Source: Holophagales bacterium UBA5704 (GTDB taxonomy: Bacteria; Acidobacteriota; Thermoanaerobaculia; Multivoradales; UBA5704). From it: DNA of 64,000 nt. The translations under genes and the position numbers were made by a program. Of this stretch, positions 1 to 9,074 are shown piece after piece. Numbering within the stretch: the first letter of the stretch is position 1; every line of letters begins with the position of its first letter. Below the pieces are notes generated by a model. That model had not been told where the DNA came from. It was given only the letters and a program-made list of their open reading frames with translations, and did not search any database. The stretch spans positions 20,967 to 84,966 of the forward strand of contig DIHE01000018.1 in the NCBI GenBank assembly GCA_002420005.1, in the 5' to 3' direction.

Positions 1-120
1 CTGTTCCTGCGTGGTGTTGAGGTCCACCACCGGGGTGGGGGCCTGGGCGGTCGACACGAGCGGTGTCAGGAGAAGAAGACCGAGTCCCAGGGAGACGGGA
101 ACAGGCTTGCGAACGACCAT
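1..120 (-). CDS. N-terminus of a secreted protein, probably a third ELWxxDGT-repeat paralog (partial)
   Basis: Reading the minus strand from ATG at 120 gives 40 codons that run off the left edge of the window. The peptide has a short basic start (MVVRKP), a hydrophobic stretch rich in Leu/Gly and an STAQA-like signal-peptidase site, so it is exported by Sec. After the cleavage site comes VVDLNTTQE, which matches the mature N-terminus (VADLNTSQE / VADLNTSRE) of the two ELWxxDGT-repeat proteins at 9075-15331. A GGAGGT Shine-Dalgarno lies just upstream of the ATG. What is seen is the signal peptide and this short match; membership of the repeat family is an inference, since no repeat falls inside the window. 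Confidence 0.7.
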   Translation of the reverse strand, partial: MVVRKPVPVSLGLGLLLLTPLVSTAQAPTPVVDLNTTQEQ

Positions 121-257
121 CGGGCCACCTCCAGAGAGAGCTGCGCTGCTGCGTACTCCATGAGACGGGGGGTGAGGCGGTTTGGTTCCGGGCTCCCCCT
201 TTTTCCCTCCCGCCGGATCTGTCCCTCCGGTCTTCTTACCAGGAGGGCAGAACCATC
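121..257. promoter_or_regulatory. Divergent intergenic region
   Basis: 137 bases separate two outward-reading exported-protein genes, so promoters for both should lie here. A GGAGGT (minus) and an AGGAGGG at 241-247 (plus, about 10 bases before the ATG at 258) serve as ribosome sites. I see no convincing -35/-10 pair. Confidence 0.4.
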
Positions 258-3200
258 ATGCGACGTCATCGCCTCCCCTGTTTCCTGCGCGGCGCCCTCG
301 CCGCCGCGCTTCTCCTTGTCTCCACCTCCGCAGGGGCCGTCGAGGTCGGCCCGGACGGCTCGTTGTCGCACCGCATCCCGATCGAGATCCCGCCCGGCAC
401 CCGCGGGGCCGCGCCGAGCCTGGCGCTGGTCTACAGCTCCAAGGCGGGCGACGGCCAGGCCGGCCGGGGCTTGAATCTGGACGGTCTGCCGGTGATCCAG
501 CGCATCCCCTACGGGAGCGCGCCCGGCTTCGACGGCAAGGACACCTATGCCGGCCCGGCCGGCCGGCTGGTCGACGTCAGCGGCAACCGCACCGAGTTTC
601 GCAGCGCCGACGAGAGCTGGGGCAAGTACGTCCCGGCGTACGGCGGCTGCGGCGCGCCGGCCACCGAGCCGTGCTCGTGGACCCTGTTCACCAAGGACGG
701 CGGCAAGTCGTTCTTCGGCACGACGGAAGACTCCCGGATTCAGGCGGTGGGGCGCGGCGGCGCCGTGCGGCTCTGGGCGTTGCGCCGGGTGGAGGACGAC
801 CACGGCAATGCCTGGGAGGTCGAGTATGAGGAGGACGCGGCCGGCGGCGACGCCTATCCGCTGCGCATCACCTACACCCTGGGCAATGGTCTCGCCACGT
901 TCAAGACCGTCGAATTCACCTGGGAGCCGCGGCCGGATCACGTTCCCCTGTTCGATCAAGGTGCCAAGGTGGACATGGACAAGCGGCTCAAGGAGGTCAC
1001 CGTGAAGGCCGGTGCCCAGCTTGTGCGCCGCTATCGCCTCGACTATCTGCCGGCGGGGCCGGTGCCGCTCTCCCTGCTCGACAAGGTCCAGGAGATCGGC
1101 GCCGACGGAGTTACCGCGCTGCCCGCCTGGACGTTCACCTGGCAGGACACCAACGCCGGCCTCGCCCCGGCCACCCTCTGGTACGACAGCGCCGGGCAGA
1201 ACGACGGCCGCAACAAGCCGGACCACTGGGGCGGCCTCGCGGCCGGGACGTGGGTGGCCTTTCGCAAGCTGCTGGACATGAATGGCGACGGGCGGCTCGA
1301 CCACGTCGACCACTGGGGCAAGAGCCCGGGCTTCTCCGGCTACGGCCTGTGGGTGGCCTTGAACAACGGGCAGGGCTTCGCAGCGGAAACGGTGTGGACC
1401 GGCAATCGCAACCAGAACGACGGCGTCAATGTCCCCGAATACCAGCTCAGCTATGGCACGACACGGTTGCAGCTGCTCGACATGAACGGCGACGGACGGC
1501 CGGATCGGGTGACCTCGTTCCTGCCGGATTTCACCGGCGGGCCGGACGGCATCTGGGTGGGGCTCAACACCGGGCAAGGCTTCGCGCCGGCCACCCGCTG
1601 GTGGACCGCGATCGGGGACTACAACCACCCGACCTATGCCGGAGCCGAGGGCACGTTCGGGGCGCTCGTGGACATGAACGGCGATCAGCTTCCCGACCGC
1701 ATCGCCGCGAACAATCTGGAGAACACCGCGCCCGGCCTCTGGGTGGCGCTCAATACGGGGACCGGCTTCGCCGCGCCCGTCCAGTGGGCGCCGGCCGCCG
1801 CCAACAGCCACTGGCCGGAGTGGCGGGACGCCGCCGGATGCACGTTGTCCCGCCTGCAGGACATGAACGGCGACGGCCGGCCGGATCGGGTGACGGCGCA
1901 AAACTACCAGACCAATGAGCCCGGCCTGTGGGTGGCGCTCAACCACGGCGCCGGGTTCACTCCGGCCACGCGCTGGGCGACCTCCACCGGCACCACCTCT
2001 CGCAATTGTCCGGAATGGCGCTCGGCGGACGGTCTCCAGCTCTATGCCACGCTACAGGACCTCAATGGCGACGGCCTCCCGGATCGCGTCACCCACGAAA
2101 ACTACGACACCACCGGTGCGCCCGGCGTATGGGTGGCGCTCAACAATGGCCGGGGCTTCGAGACGAAGGCGCTCTGGTTCAAATCCGAGGTGGGCCCCGG
2201 CGAGCAGAATCACCTGCGCTGGGGCGGCCAGTCCGGCCCCGAGGTCTATCACTACACTCTGCTGGTCGACGTGAACGGGGACCGCCGCCCCGACCGGCTC
2301 TCCCACCACAACTACGCCACCGGGACACCCGGTCTCTGGGTGGCCTTGAACACCGGAGCCGGATTCGCGCCGGCGGTGAGCTGGTGGACACCGCCCGCGG
2401 GGGCCAACCCCGCGGCGCATCATCCTTACTGGGGCTCGTACGGCACCGTGGCGGCGGAGATCGACGTCAACGGCGACGGCTTTCCCGACCGGGTGTTCCA
2501 CCACAACTATGCGACCAACGTCTCGGGCTTGTGGGTGGCGCTCAACACCGGTCGGCCGGTGCTGCTCACCGCGGTGCGCAACGGGCTCGGCGGCGCGACG
2601 CTCGCCGAGTATGGCCGCGCCGGGTCGGCCGGGCTCGAAGCGGCCTTGCGTCCGGACCTGTCCACCTGCGGGGGCGGCACGGAAGCGGGCTACGGCAAGC
2701 CCTGCGGTCTCGCCAATCCGTCGCCGCGAGCGCTCGTGACTCGCCTCACCGTGCAGGACGGCCGCGGCACCGACCGCGTCACCCGTTACGAATACGGCAA
2801 TGGCCGCATCGCCCCGGGCGGTGCCGCCGAGCAGGCGGATCTGGGGTTTGAATGGAGAAAGGAGACCGATCTGCAAAGCGGCCTCGCGGAGGCGGAGACC
2901 TATCGCCAGGACCGCCCGTTCGCCGGGCGGCTCGCCAAGGAAGAGCGCTTCGCCGGCAACGGTGCTCTGATGCGGCGGCGCGAGCAGAGCTGGGAGGCGG
3001 TCAACCCGCGCCCCGGGGTCACCGAGGTCCGCCGCAGCCGCGAGGTGGAGGCCGCGTTCGAAATGGGCGCGCCGGTCTCGACGCTCACCCGGACGACCAC
3101 CTGGGATGCCTTCGGTTTTCCCGTGCGGTCCACCGAATGTGCGGACACCGACTGCACCGCGACGGAGATCACCTACACTCACGATCCGGCCGCCTGGCGG

Positions 3201-6200
3201 CTGGGGCGGGTGGACGAGATCAAGACCTCCGGCTGGGGGAACGTGCTGGAGTGGGAACGCCGCACCTGGGCGGGTCTCGACCTCGCGCGCCGCGAGCGCT
3301 TCCTGTGTCCGCGGGCGGACGACTGCCGCTCGGCCGCCGATGGCCGCTGGGTGGCGGTGGAGCAGGGGAGGACCTGGGATGCGCACGGCAATCCGCTGAC
3401 CTGGACCGACGCCCTCGGCCGCGTCACCACCCTGGCCTATGACGCCTCGTGGCACGCTTTCGCCGTCACCTCGACCGATGCCCAGGGCCTGGTGACCACC
3501 CGCACCTGGGACCCGTCCGGCCGGCTGCTCGGCGAGACCGGCCCGGATGGCGGCACCGCGATCACCGTCTACGATCCGCTGGGCCGGGTGGCCCGGACGA
3601 CGGGTCCGGACGGCAAGGTGGTCACGTGGCGCTATGAGAGCTGGGGCGATCCACGGGCGCAGGCCGAGATCGCCGAGACCACCGACGACGGACGGACCAC
3701 CGCCACGAAGCAGCTTTTCGACGGCCTGCGCCAGGTCTACCGCACCGAGTCGACCGGCGACGACGGCCAGGTCACCGTGGTTGACAACGAATCCGGCGTG
3801 GCGGGCGGCGTCCGCTTCACGCGCATCTCCCGCCCTCACTATGCCGCCGAGCCGCCGGTGTGGAGCACCACCGAGGACGATCCGGCCGGCCGGAAGGGAA
3901 AGGTCACGTTTTTCGACGGCTCGATCACCCGTTACACCTACGGCCCGGGAACCGTCACCCGCACGACCACGAACGGCACCACGACCGAGGCCTACGATGC
4001 GCGGGGCCTGCTGGTGCGCCGCACCGAGGTGAGCGGGCAGACCACCTGGTTCCGCTACGACCTCCTCGGCCGTTCCACCGGCGCCACATTGCCGGGCGGG
4101 CAGACGCTGCGCGTGACCTGGGACGGCTGGGGCCGCCGCGTCGGCCTGGACGATCCCGCGCTCGGCCGGCTCTCCTGGAGCTATGACGACGTGGGGAACC
4201 TGGTGGCTTCCACCGATGCGCTCGGCCGCGAGACCCGCTTCACCTACGATGCGGCGAACCGGCTGCTGCGCAAGGAGGCGCCGGGCATGGCGGCGGTCCT
4301 TTACACCTGGGACGATCCGGCGGTCGCGCACGGCCGGGGCCGCATCACCCGCATCACCGACGGCTCGGGCTCGACCTCGTTCGGGTACGACGCCGCGGGT
4401 CGGGTGACCGAGCGCGCCGTCGCCTTCACCGGTCTCGCCCAGCCGTTCGTCGAGCGGCTCACCTACGACGCCGAAGGCCGGCCGGCGGTGCTCACCTGGC
4501 CGGATGGCAGCGTGCAGGAACAGCGCTACACGGCCGGTGGCCACCTCGCCGAGCTGCGCCTTTCCAACGCCACCGCCGACGGTGTCGAGGGAAACCTGAT
4601 CTATGCCCTCTTCTCGCGCTACACCGCGGCCGGCCTGCCGGGGCGCAAGGAGCTGGTCACCGGCGTGACCACCGACTATTCCTACGCGCAGGACCGCCTG
4701 AGCCGGCTGGTGACCGTCGATGCCGCGGGGGCGGAGCTGCAGGACCTCACCTACGCCTACGACGCGGCGGGCAACATCACCGCGATCACCGACGGCCGGC
4801 CCTCCACCCGGGTCGGGGCCGTGGAGACCTCGGAGACCCAGGCGTTCACCTATGATCCGGCGAACCGCCTGCTGGCGGCCACCGGCGCCTACGGCACCCG
4901 CCGTTTCGCCTACGACGCGCCGGGCAACCTGACCACCTTGGGCGGCCGGATCGAGCGGTCCCTCACCTACGACGGCCCGCGGGTGGTCTCCGGCACCGGC
5001 TTGACCGCCACCTGGGACGCGGCCGGCAACCTCGCCACCAAGACCCTCGACGGCGTGCAGTGGGCCTACCGCTACGACGCCGAGAACCATCTCGTCGAGG
5101 TGCGCAAAGGCGGCCAGCCGTGGGTGGACCTGGAGTACAACCACGCCGGGGAGCGGGTGAAAAAGGTTTTCCACCGGCCGGAGGGGGGCACGGTGACCAC
5201 GTGGTTCGTGGGGCGTGGCTTCGAGGTGCGCCAGGCGTCGGGAGAGAGCACGCACAAGGTCACCCGGCATCTCCATGCGCGCGGTCTGGGCAAGATCGCC
5301 ACGGTCACACGCGAGGTCTCCGGCGTCCTCGGTGCCGCCGCCGAAGCGGGGCTGGTGGGGGATACTCTGGCCGGCGGGCCGGTCGGCACCTGGTTCTACC
5401 ATCCCACCCACGTCGGCTCGGCCGAGGTGGTGAGCGACGGCACCGGCCGCGAGGCGACGCGCATTCTTTACTATCCGTATGGCGAGATGGATCTCGACCA
5501 TTCCGCCGGCATCGACTCGGTGACGTTCAAATACACCGGGCAGGAGCTCGATGAGGAGACCGGTCTGATCTATGCCCGGGCGCGCTACTACGACCCGGCG
5601 ATCGGCCGTTTCCTCACCGCCGATCCGGTCGTTCCCGGAAACGGCAGCCGTACGCTCGGCTTCAACCGCTATGCCTATCTGGAAGGCAATCCGATCCTCT
5701 ACCACGACCCCTCGGGGCACAAGAAGAACTGTGGATTCCTCGGGCTGGGCTGCCTCGGCAAGGCGCTGCAGAAAGCGGCCCATGACGTGGGGCAGGCCGT
5801 GGAGGACGCCGGCGACCAGGCGCGTGCGGAGCGGGACCGGGCCGAGGCGCGCCTCAAGCAGGAGCGCGACAACGCGGCGGCCGAGCTCGAGCGGGAAAGG
5901 CGCAATGCCGTGGAAGGGACCCGCCGGGTGGCCGAGACCCTGATCGCCCGCGCCGAGACCTCTCTCACCCTCGATCCGCGCAAGAACCTCGACAACCTCG
6001 TCCACCAGCTCCAGGACGGGACGAGCGCCGCGCGGGCACTGATCCATGAGAAGGCAAGCCGTTCTGCGAACGGAGTCGCGGAGCGGGGCCTGAGGGACCG
6101 GGGGCACGTGCCGGGAGCGACGAGGCGTCTGGAGCAGTTGACCTACTTCGTCGTCGGGCACGTCAACCCGGCGGCCGGGGCGGCGATCCGTTACACCCCA

Positions 6201-6389
6201 CCGCTCCAGGAATTCCGGCCGGGTGACTTGACCCCGCTGGTGTCCCGCGAAGCCGCGCGGGGAGAGATCCCCGGCCGCCCCACCGGCTGGGATGGCCGGC
6301 CGGCGCCGCCGAACGCGAGCCCCTGGAAAGACCTCGCCATCGACCTCGCCACCGGCTGTGTGTTCGGACGGGAGGAGTGCCTGTTTTAG
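258..6389 (+). CDS. Exported SpvB/FG-GAP/RHS-repeat giant protein with RHS core
   Basis: 2043 residues from ATG 258. I chose this start over the longer upstream open frame because AGGAGGG sits about 10 bases before it and because the first 27 residues form a clear Sec signal peptide ending STSAGA. Residues about 28-80 resemble the SpvB N-terminus (LSHRIPIEIPPGTRG, PSLALVYSS). About residues 335-770 hold roughly eight VCBS/FG-GAP-like calcium-binding motifs of the form D-M-N-G-D-G-x-P-D-R. From about 1040 to 1770 there are many YD/RHS repeats (YDAAGN, YDALGR types). The RHS-associated core follows (YTGQELDEETGLIYARARYYD, FLTADP, NPILYHDPSG at about 1810-1820). The last ~220 residues are a lineage-specific tail with a highly charged probable coiled coil and no toxin domain I recognise. 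RHS proteins form shells enclosing a C-terminal cargo. The next gene is convergent, so no immunity gene follows. Its stop overlaps the downstream minus-strand gene by 4 bases. Confidence 0.85.
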   Translation: MRRHRLPCFLRGALAAALLLVSTSAGAVEVGPDGSLSHRIPIEIPPGTRGAAPSLALVYSSKAGDGQAGRGLNLDGLPVIQRIPYGSAPGFDGKDTYAGPAGRLVDVSGNRTEFRSADESWGKYVPAYGGCGAPATEPCSWTLFTKDGGKSFFGTTEDSRIQAVGRGGAVRLWALRRVEDDHGNAWEVEYEEDAAGGDAYPLRITYTLGNGLATFKTVEFTWEPRPDHVPLFDQGAKVDMDKRLKEVTVKAGAQLVRRYRLDYLPAGPVPLSLLDKVQEIGADGVTALPAWTFTWQDTNAGLAPATLWYDSAGQNDGRNKPDHWGGLAAGTWVAFRKLLDMNGDGRLDHVDHWGKSPGFSGYGLWVALNNGQGFAAETVWTGNRNQNDGVNVPEYQLSYGTTRLQLLDMNGDGRPDRVTSFLPDFTGGPDGIWVGLNTGQGFAPATRWWTAIGDYNHPTYAGAEGTFGALVDMNGDQLPDRIAANNLENTAPGLWVALNTGTGFAAPVQWAPAAANSHWPEWRDAAGCTLSRLQDMNGDGRPDRVTAQNYQTNEPGLWVALNHGAGFTPATRWATSTGTTSRNCPEWRSADGLQLYATLQDLNGDGLPDRVTHENYDTTGAPGVWVALNNGRGFETKALWFKSEVGPGEQNHLRWGGQSGPEVYHYTLLVDVNGDRRPDRLSHHNYATGTPGLWVALNTGAGFAPAVSWWTPPAGANPAAHHPYWGSYGTVAAEIDVNGDGFPDRVFHHNYATNVSGLWVALNTGRPVLLTAVRNGLGGATLAEYGRAGSAGLEAALRPDLSTCGGGTEAGYGKPCGLANPSPRALVTRLTVQDGRGTDRVTRYEYGNGRIAPGGAAEQADLGFEWRKETDLQSGLAEAETYRQDRPFAGRLAKEERFAGNGALMRRREQSWEAVNPRPGVTEVRRSREVEAAFEMGAPVSTLTRTTTWDAFGFPVRSTECADTDCTATEITYTHDPAAWRLGRVDEIKTSGWGNVLEWERRTWAGLDLARRERFLCPRADDCRSAADGRWVAVEQGRTWDAHGNPLTWTDALGRVTTLAYDASWHAFAVTSTDAQGLVTTRTWDPSGRLLGETGPDGGTAITVYDPLGRVARTTGPDGKVVTWRYESWGDPRAQAEIAETTDDGRTTATKQLFDGLRQVYRTESTGDDGQVTVVDNESGVAGGVRFTRISRPHYAAEPPVWSTTEDDPAGRKGKVTFFDGSITRYTYGPGTVTRTTTNGTTTEAYDARGLLVRRTEVSGQTTWFRYDLLGRSTGATLPGGQTLRVTWDGWGRRVGLDDPALGRLSWSYDDVGNLVASTDALGRETRFTYDAANRLLRKEAPGMAAVLYTWDDPAVAHGRGRITRITDGSGSTSFGYDAAGRVTERAVAFTGLAQPFVERLTYDAEGRPAVLTWPDGSVQEQRYTAGGHLAELRLSNATADGVEGNLIYALFSRYTAAGLPGRKELVTGVTTDYSYAQDRLSRLVTVDAAGAELQDLTYAYDAAGNITAITDGRPSTRVGAVETSETQAFTYDPANRLLAATGAYGTRRFAYDAPGNLTTLGGRIERSLTYDGPRVVSGTGLTATWDAAGNLATKTLDGVQWAYRYDAENHLVEVRKGGQPWVDLEYNHAGERVKKVFHRPEGGTVTTWFVGRGFEVRQASGESTHKVTRHLHARGLGKIATVTREVSGVLGAAAEAGLVGDTLAGGPVGTWFYHPTHVGSAEVVSDGTGREATRILYYPYGEMDLDHSAGIDSVTFKYTGQELDEETGLIYARARYYDPAIGRFLTADPVVPGNGSRTLGFNRYAYLEGNPILYHDPSGHKKNCGFLGLGCLGKALQKAAHDVGQAVEDAGDQARAERDRAEARLKQERDNAAAELERERRNAVEGTRRVAETLIARAETSLTLDPRKNLDNLVHQLQDGTSAARALIHEKASRSANGVAERGLRDRGHVPGATRRLEQLTYFVVGHVNPAAGAAIRYTPPLQEFRPGDLTPLVSREAARGEIPGRPTGWDGRPAPPNASPWKDLAIDLATGCVFGREECLF

Positions 6390-7087
6390 GCACGGAGAAG
6401 CACGGACTCTTCCGCGAGCCTGTTACGCCGCAAGACCCCCCGTGACCAGTGTTCCTCGATCGCCTGGGCGAACTCGGCTCGCACGAGCTTCGCCCGGGCC
6501 GTCGTGCAGCTGCCGGCTTCCTGGCGGACGACGACGCCTTCCATCATGTCTCCGCCAAGGCGCGACGGCCCTGCCAGGATCCGGCTGAGGTCAGGTGTTG
6601 AGAAATGCCCCCTCGCCAAGTGTGGAACCGGATGGAGTTGGAGGGACGCCAAGAGGGCGTCGCGTCGCGCTGTGGCCCAGAAGGTGGAGGTTTCTCGGTC
6701 GTAGATGTCGAATCCAAGGAACCAGTCCGGGAGCCTGCCATAGGAGACGCTGTGGATGGCGTAGCACCACTCGCCGAAGAGCATCAGGTTGGGCCACAGG
6801 GCATTCGCCAGCTCTTCCTCCCGCGCCGGTAGCCATGACCACAGAGGGCGAAACTGAGGATGCACGGGTGACCGGCCGAGGTAGCTGCCGCGGTTCTGCA
6901 CCCTCAGCTCACCGGACTCGGTGGTGGAGAAACCGATGTTTGCGCCGTCGACCTTCTCCTCGACGACGACCTCACCGGCCAGCAACTCCTCGGCTTCGGC
7001 TGGAGTGAGCACCTTGTCATTCCGTGGAGAGCCCGCGCCGAGCCAGGCGAGGTGCGGGGTGTGCGGGAAGCGGAAGAATTCGCTCAT
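6386..7087 (-). CDS. RNA-ligase-family nucleotidyltransferase
   Basis: 233 residues. The motifs of the covalent nucleotidyltransferase superfamily (ATP-dependent RNA/DNA ligases, PF09414-like) are visible in order. Motif I is EEKVDGAN with the adenylated lysine K45. Motif III is FGEW (104-107). Motif IIIa is GFDIYD (125-130). Motif IV is EGVVVR (183-188). Motif V is KLVR (200-203). This is the size of a stand-alone Rnl2-like adenylyltransferase core with no extra C-terminal domain, so the natural substrate (nicked or cleaved RNA, possibly tRNA) cannot be read from sequence. It is the last gene of a three-gene minus-strand operon. Its ATG forms an ATGA overlap with the stop of the PIN gene, implying translational coupling and matched dosage. 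A role in sealing RNA cut by the PIN protein is inferred from context only. Confidence 0.85.
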   Translation of the reverse strand: MSEFFRFPHTPHLAWLGAGSPRNDKVLTPAEAEELLAGEVVVEEKVDGANIGFSTTESGELRVQNRGSYLGRSPVHPQFRPLWSWLPAREEELANALWPNLMLFGEWCYAIHSVSYGRLPDWFLGFDIYDRETSTFWATARRDALLASLQLHPVPHLARGHFSTPDLSRILAGPSRLGGDMMEGVVVRQEAGSCTTARAKLVRAEFAQAIEEHWSRGVLRRNRLAEESVLLRA

Positions 7088-7605
7088 GGCCGCTTCCGCA
7101 ACGCCCGTCGCTCCGGCTCGGTCAAGAGCTGGATCACCTCAATGCCCAAGGCGCGTAGACCCGCTGCCGTGTGAGGCTCGCTCCAGTCGCCATCCGTGGC
7201 ATTGACGATGGGGGCGCTTGCGCCGTAAGCGGCGGCGATCATTTTTCGGTCGCCGAGGTCATGGAAGTGATCGTCGAGCTTCGGATCGGGCAGGTGAGCG
7301 ACCCGTTCGGAACCATTGCTCCAGTATGTGAGTGAAACAAATTCGACCGAGCCTGTAGTGAATTTGTCGACCATCACACGCCGGCCATACGATTCTCTCG
7401 GCAGATTGCGATCGTACTCCTTCCAGATTGTTCGCTCTGGGTGGTCCATGACGAGTCGACGATCCCGGTCTTGGCGGAAATCCTTGAGCCACTCGAACAC
7501 GCGATGAAGTACGTCCTTGTCCGTCACCGGCGTCTCGATGGCTTCGGTGGACTCCAGGACCGAGGCGACGCGGAGGACGTTGGTGTCGATCACCTCACCG
7601 GGCAC
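7084..7605 (-). CDS. PIN-domain protein, probable metal-dependent ribonuclease
   Basis: 173 residues from GTG 7605. A much longer frame is open upstream but lies over the ATPase gene. GTG 7605 has AGGAG seven bases upstream; an alternative GTG at 7593 directly follows the ATPase stop and would give 169 residues starting V-I-D-T-N. The PIN acidic residues are in place: D7 in IDTN, E63 in WKEYD, D119 in LGDRKMIAAA, and D138/D140 in NATDGDW. PIN proteins are Mg/Mn-dependent RNases, familiar as VapC toxins, but no small antitoxin gene is adjacent. Instead the gene overlaps an AAA ATPase upstream (11 bases with the chosen start) and an RNA ligase downstream (ATGA). This suggests an ATPase-controlled nuclease rather than a classical toxin-antitoxin pair. 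The nuclease activity is inferred from the family. Confidence 0.8.
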   Translation of the reverse strand: MPGEVIDTNVLRVASVLESTEAIETPVTDKDVLHRVFEWLKDFRQDRDRRLVMDHPERTIWKEYDRNLPRESYGRRVMVDKFTTGSVEFVSLTYWSNGSERVAHLPDPKLDDHFHDLGDRKMIAAAYGASAPIVNATDGDWSEPHTAAGLRALGIEVIQLLTEPERRALRKRP

Positions 7606-8977
7606 GGGGCCGCTCCTGCATCTTGCGGAACATGGCTTCCATCTGGGCCTCGGTTTCCCCAATGGCGTCCCCGAAGAATCGGTCGGGCCAGTTGCTGATG
7701 CGACCGTATTCATCAATGGCCAACTCTTCGATCCGGGGCTCTCCGCCGGTGGTGTCTACGAAGTACAAGGCGGCCTCTTTTGGCGCGAGTCGACCTTCAG
7801 CGATTCGTCGCTGCAGCCGGCGCAACAGATGCTCGGAGTGGCTCTCGATGATGATTTGGATGTCTCGATCCGCCCCGCCTTCTTTTGCGCGGATGGCATC
7901 AATGAAAAGGTCGGCAAGATGTGCCTGGGCTGCGGGGTGGAGGTGGATCTCGGGTTGCTCAAAGATCACCACGGAGCGAGCCGGCACGTAGAAGCATTCG
8001 ACCACGACGGGCAGCACCTGGCTGACCCCGAAGCCGACGTCGGTGAGCAGGACCTCGGCGGTCTGTCTGCCGATCTGGGCGCGAACCTCGTACTCCTTGC
8101 GGCCGTCCGCAACGGGCCTGACCACGAAGTCACTGATCAACTCCATCTGCTTCAGTCGCTCGGCAATGAAGACATCAAGGGGTTTGTAGTGTTGCTTGCC
8201 GCCCAAGTTGAACCGGCGGTCCTTCGCCGCCAGTATGGCCTCTACGGCGCGCTCTCCTTTGGTCCCGACGTGGAGTGGGGTCTCGCCGGACCATGAGTAG
8301 AGCCGTCTCGGGTACTCCCGCAGCGGACCCACGTAGTGGATGCCCTCGAGGAGGCGCGTAAGCTCCAGGCCCAAGTCGGCGACGAAGCCTGTGTTTTGAA
8401 AATAGGCTACGGCTTCGTCCGGGAACCCATAGAAATGAGTCGGCGCAGGGAGTGGCCATTTGCGACCCTGTCTGCGTACCGCCCGATAGCCCGACGTATC
8501 GAGCTCGTAAACTCCTGGCTTTTTGCGACTCATCCCGATCTGTACCGGGTCTTCGCCCTCGGGATCGAGTGCGTAGCCCATGCGCTGGACGAAGGGCTGG
8601 GTGGGGACTCCTTCTCCTCGAAGGGTGGCGCTGAAGCCCAGCGAGGAAGCCGTGTATTTGTCGTTGTGGTAGGCGTCGGTGACGCTGAGCCTTTTGGGGA
8701 GTGTCCATGCGAGCTCCAACTCCAGCGAGCGGCGCAGGTCGTGGTTGTACAACACACCGGGCAGATCGCCCAGGTCCACCAGAGTGCGGTGGTCCCCGAA
8801 GTGCAAGGCGCGCTGGCGGTCGGCCGATTCAGCGGTCTGCTTGAGCAACAGCAGGAGCTGCGGGATGCTGGTTTTGCCGGCGCTGTTCGTGCCGAAGAGC
8901 AGAGTCAGCGGTGCCAGCCGGAGGGGGCCGGTGTCGCGCCAGGCCTTGAAGTTCTTGATGCGTAGGTGATGGATCAC
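7595..8977 (-). CDS. DUF3696-type AAA/ABC-like ATPase (OLD/RecF-like fold)
   Basis: 460 residues from a GTG start with AGGAG eight bases upstream. It opens MIHHLRIKNFKAW, typical of SMC/RecF-like 'AAA_15/AAA_21' ATPases. Walker A is GTNSAGKTS (29-37). The signature-like GVSQVLP is at 317-323. Walker B is VVIFEQPE followed by IHLHP (336-347), and the H-loop-like IIIESHSEHLL is at 375-385. The last 40 residues (DEYGRISNWPDRFFG) match the DUF3696 tail seen in this ATPase group. There is no nuclease (TOPRIM) domain in the chain. Such ATPases act as sensors or drivers in several phage-defence systems, where a partner gene supplies the effector. Here the partners, translationally overlapped, are a PIN protein and an RNA ligase. 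First gene of the operon; about 97 unannotated bases precede it. Confidence 0.85.
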   Translation of the reverse strand: MIHHLRIKNFKAWRDTGPLRLAPLTLLFGTNSAGKTSIPQLLLLLKQTAESADRQRALHFGDHRTLVDLGDLPGVLYNHDLRRSLELELAWTLPKRLSVTDAYHNDKYTASSLGFSATLRGEGVPTQPFVQRMGYALDPEGEDPVQIGMSRKKPGVYELDTSGYRAVRRQGRKWPLPAPTHFYGFPDEAVAYFQNTGFVADLGLELTRLLEGIHYVGPLREYPRRLYSWSGETPLHVGTKGERAVEAILAAKDRRFNLGGKQHYKPLDVFIAERLKQMELISDFVVRPVADGRKEYEVRAQIGRQTAEVLLTDVGFGVSQVLPVVVECFYVPARSVVIFEQPEIHLHPAAQAHLADLFIDAIRAKEGGADRDIQIIIESHSEHLLRRLQRRIAEGRLAPKEAALYFVDTTGGEPRIEELAIDEYGRISNWPDRFFGDAIGETEAQMEAMFRKMQERPRAR

Positions 8978-9074
8978 GAGTCGCTCCTACGATGCCAAGT
9001 CGAAGAGGTCGGGGTCAGCCTACACCAGTTCCCGGGGCCACCGGCTGCGGGTTCGGTCTGGGCGACTGCCCTTT

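Noticed and set aside
7084..7605. Calling the PIN gene the toxin of a VapBC pair
   Set aside because: There is no small antitoxin gene before it. It is instead overlapped by an ATPase and a ligase, so a different logic is more likely.
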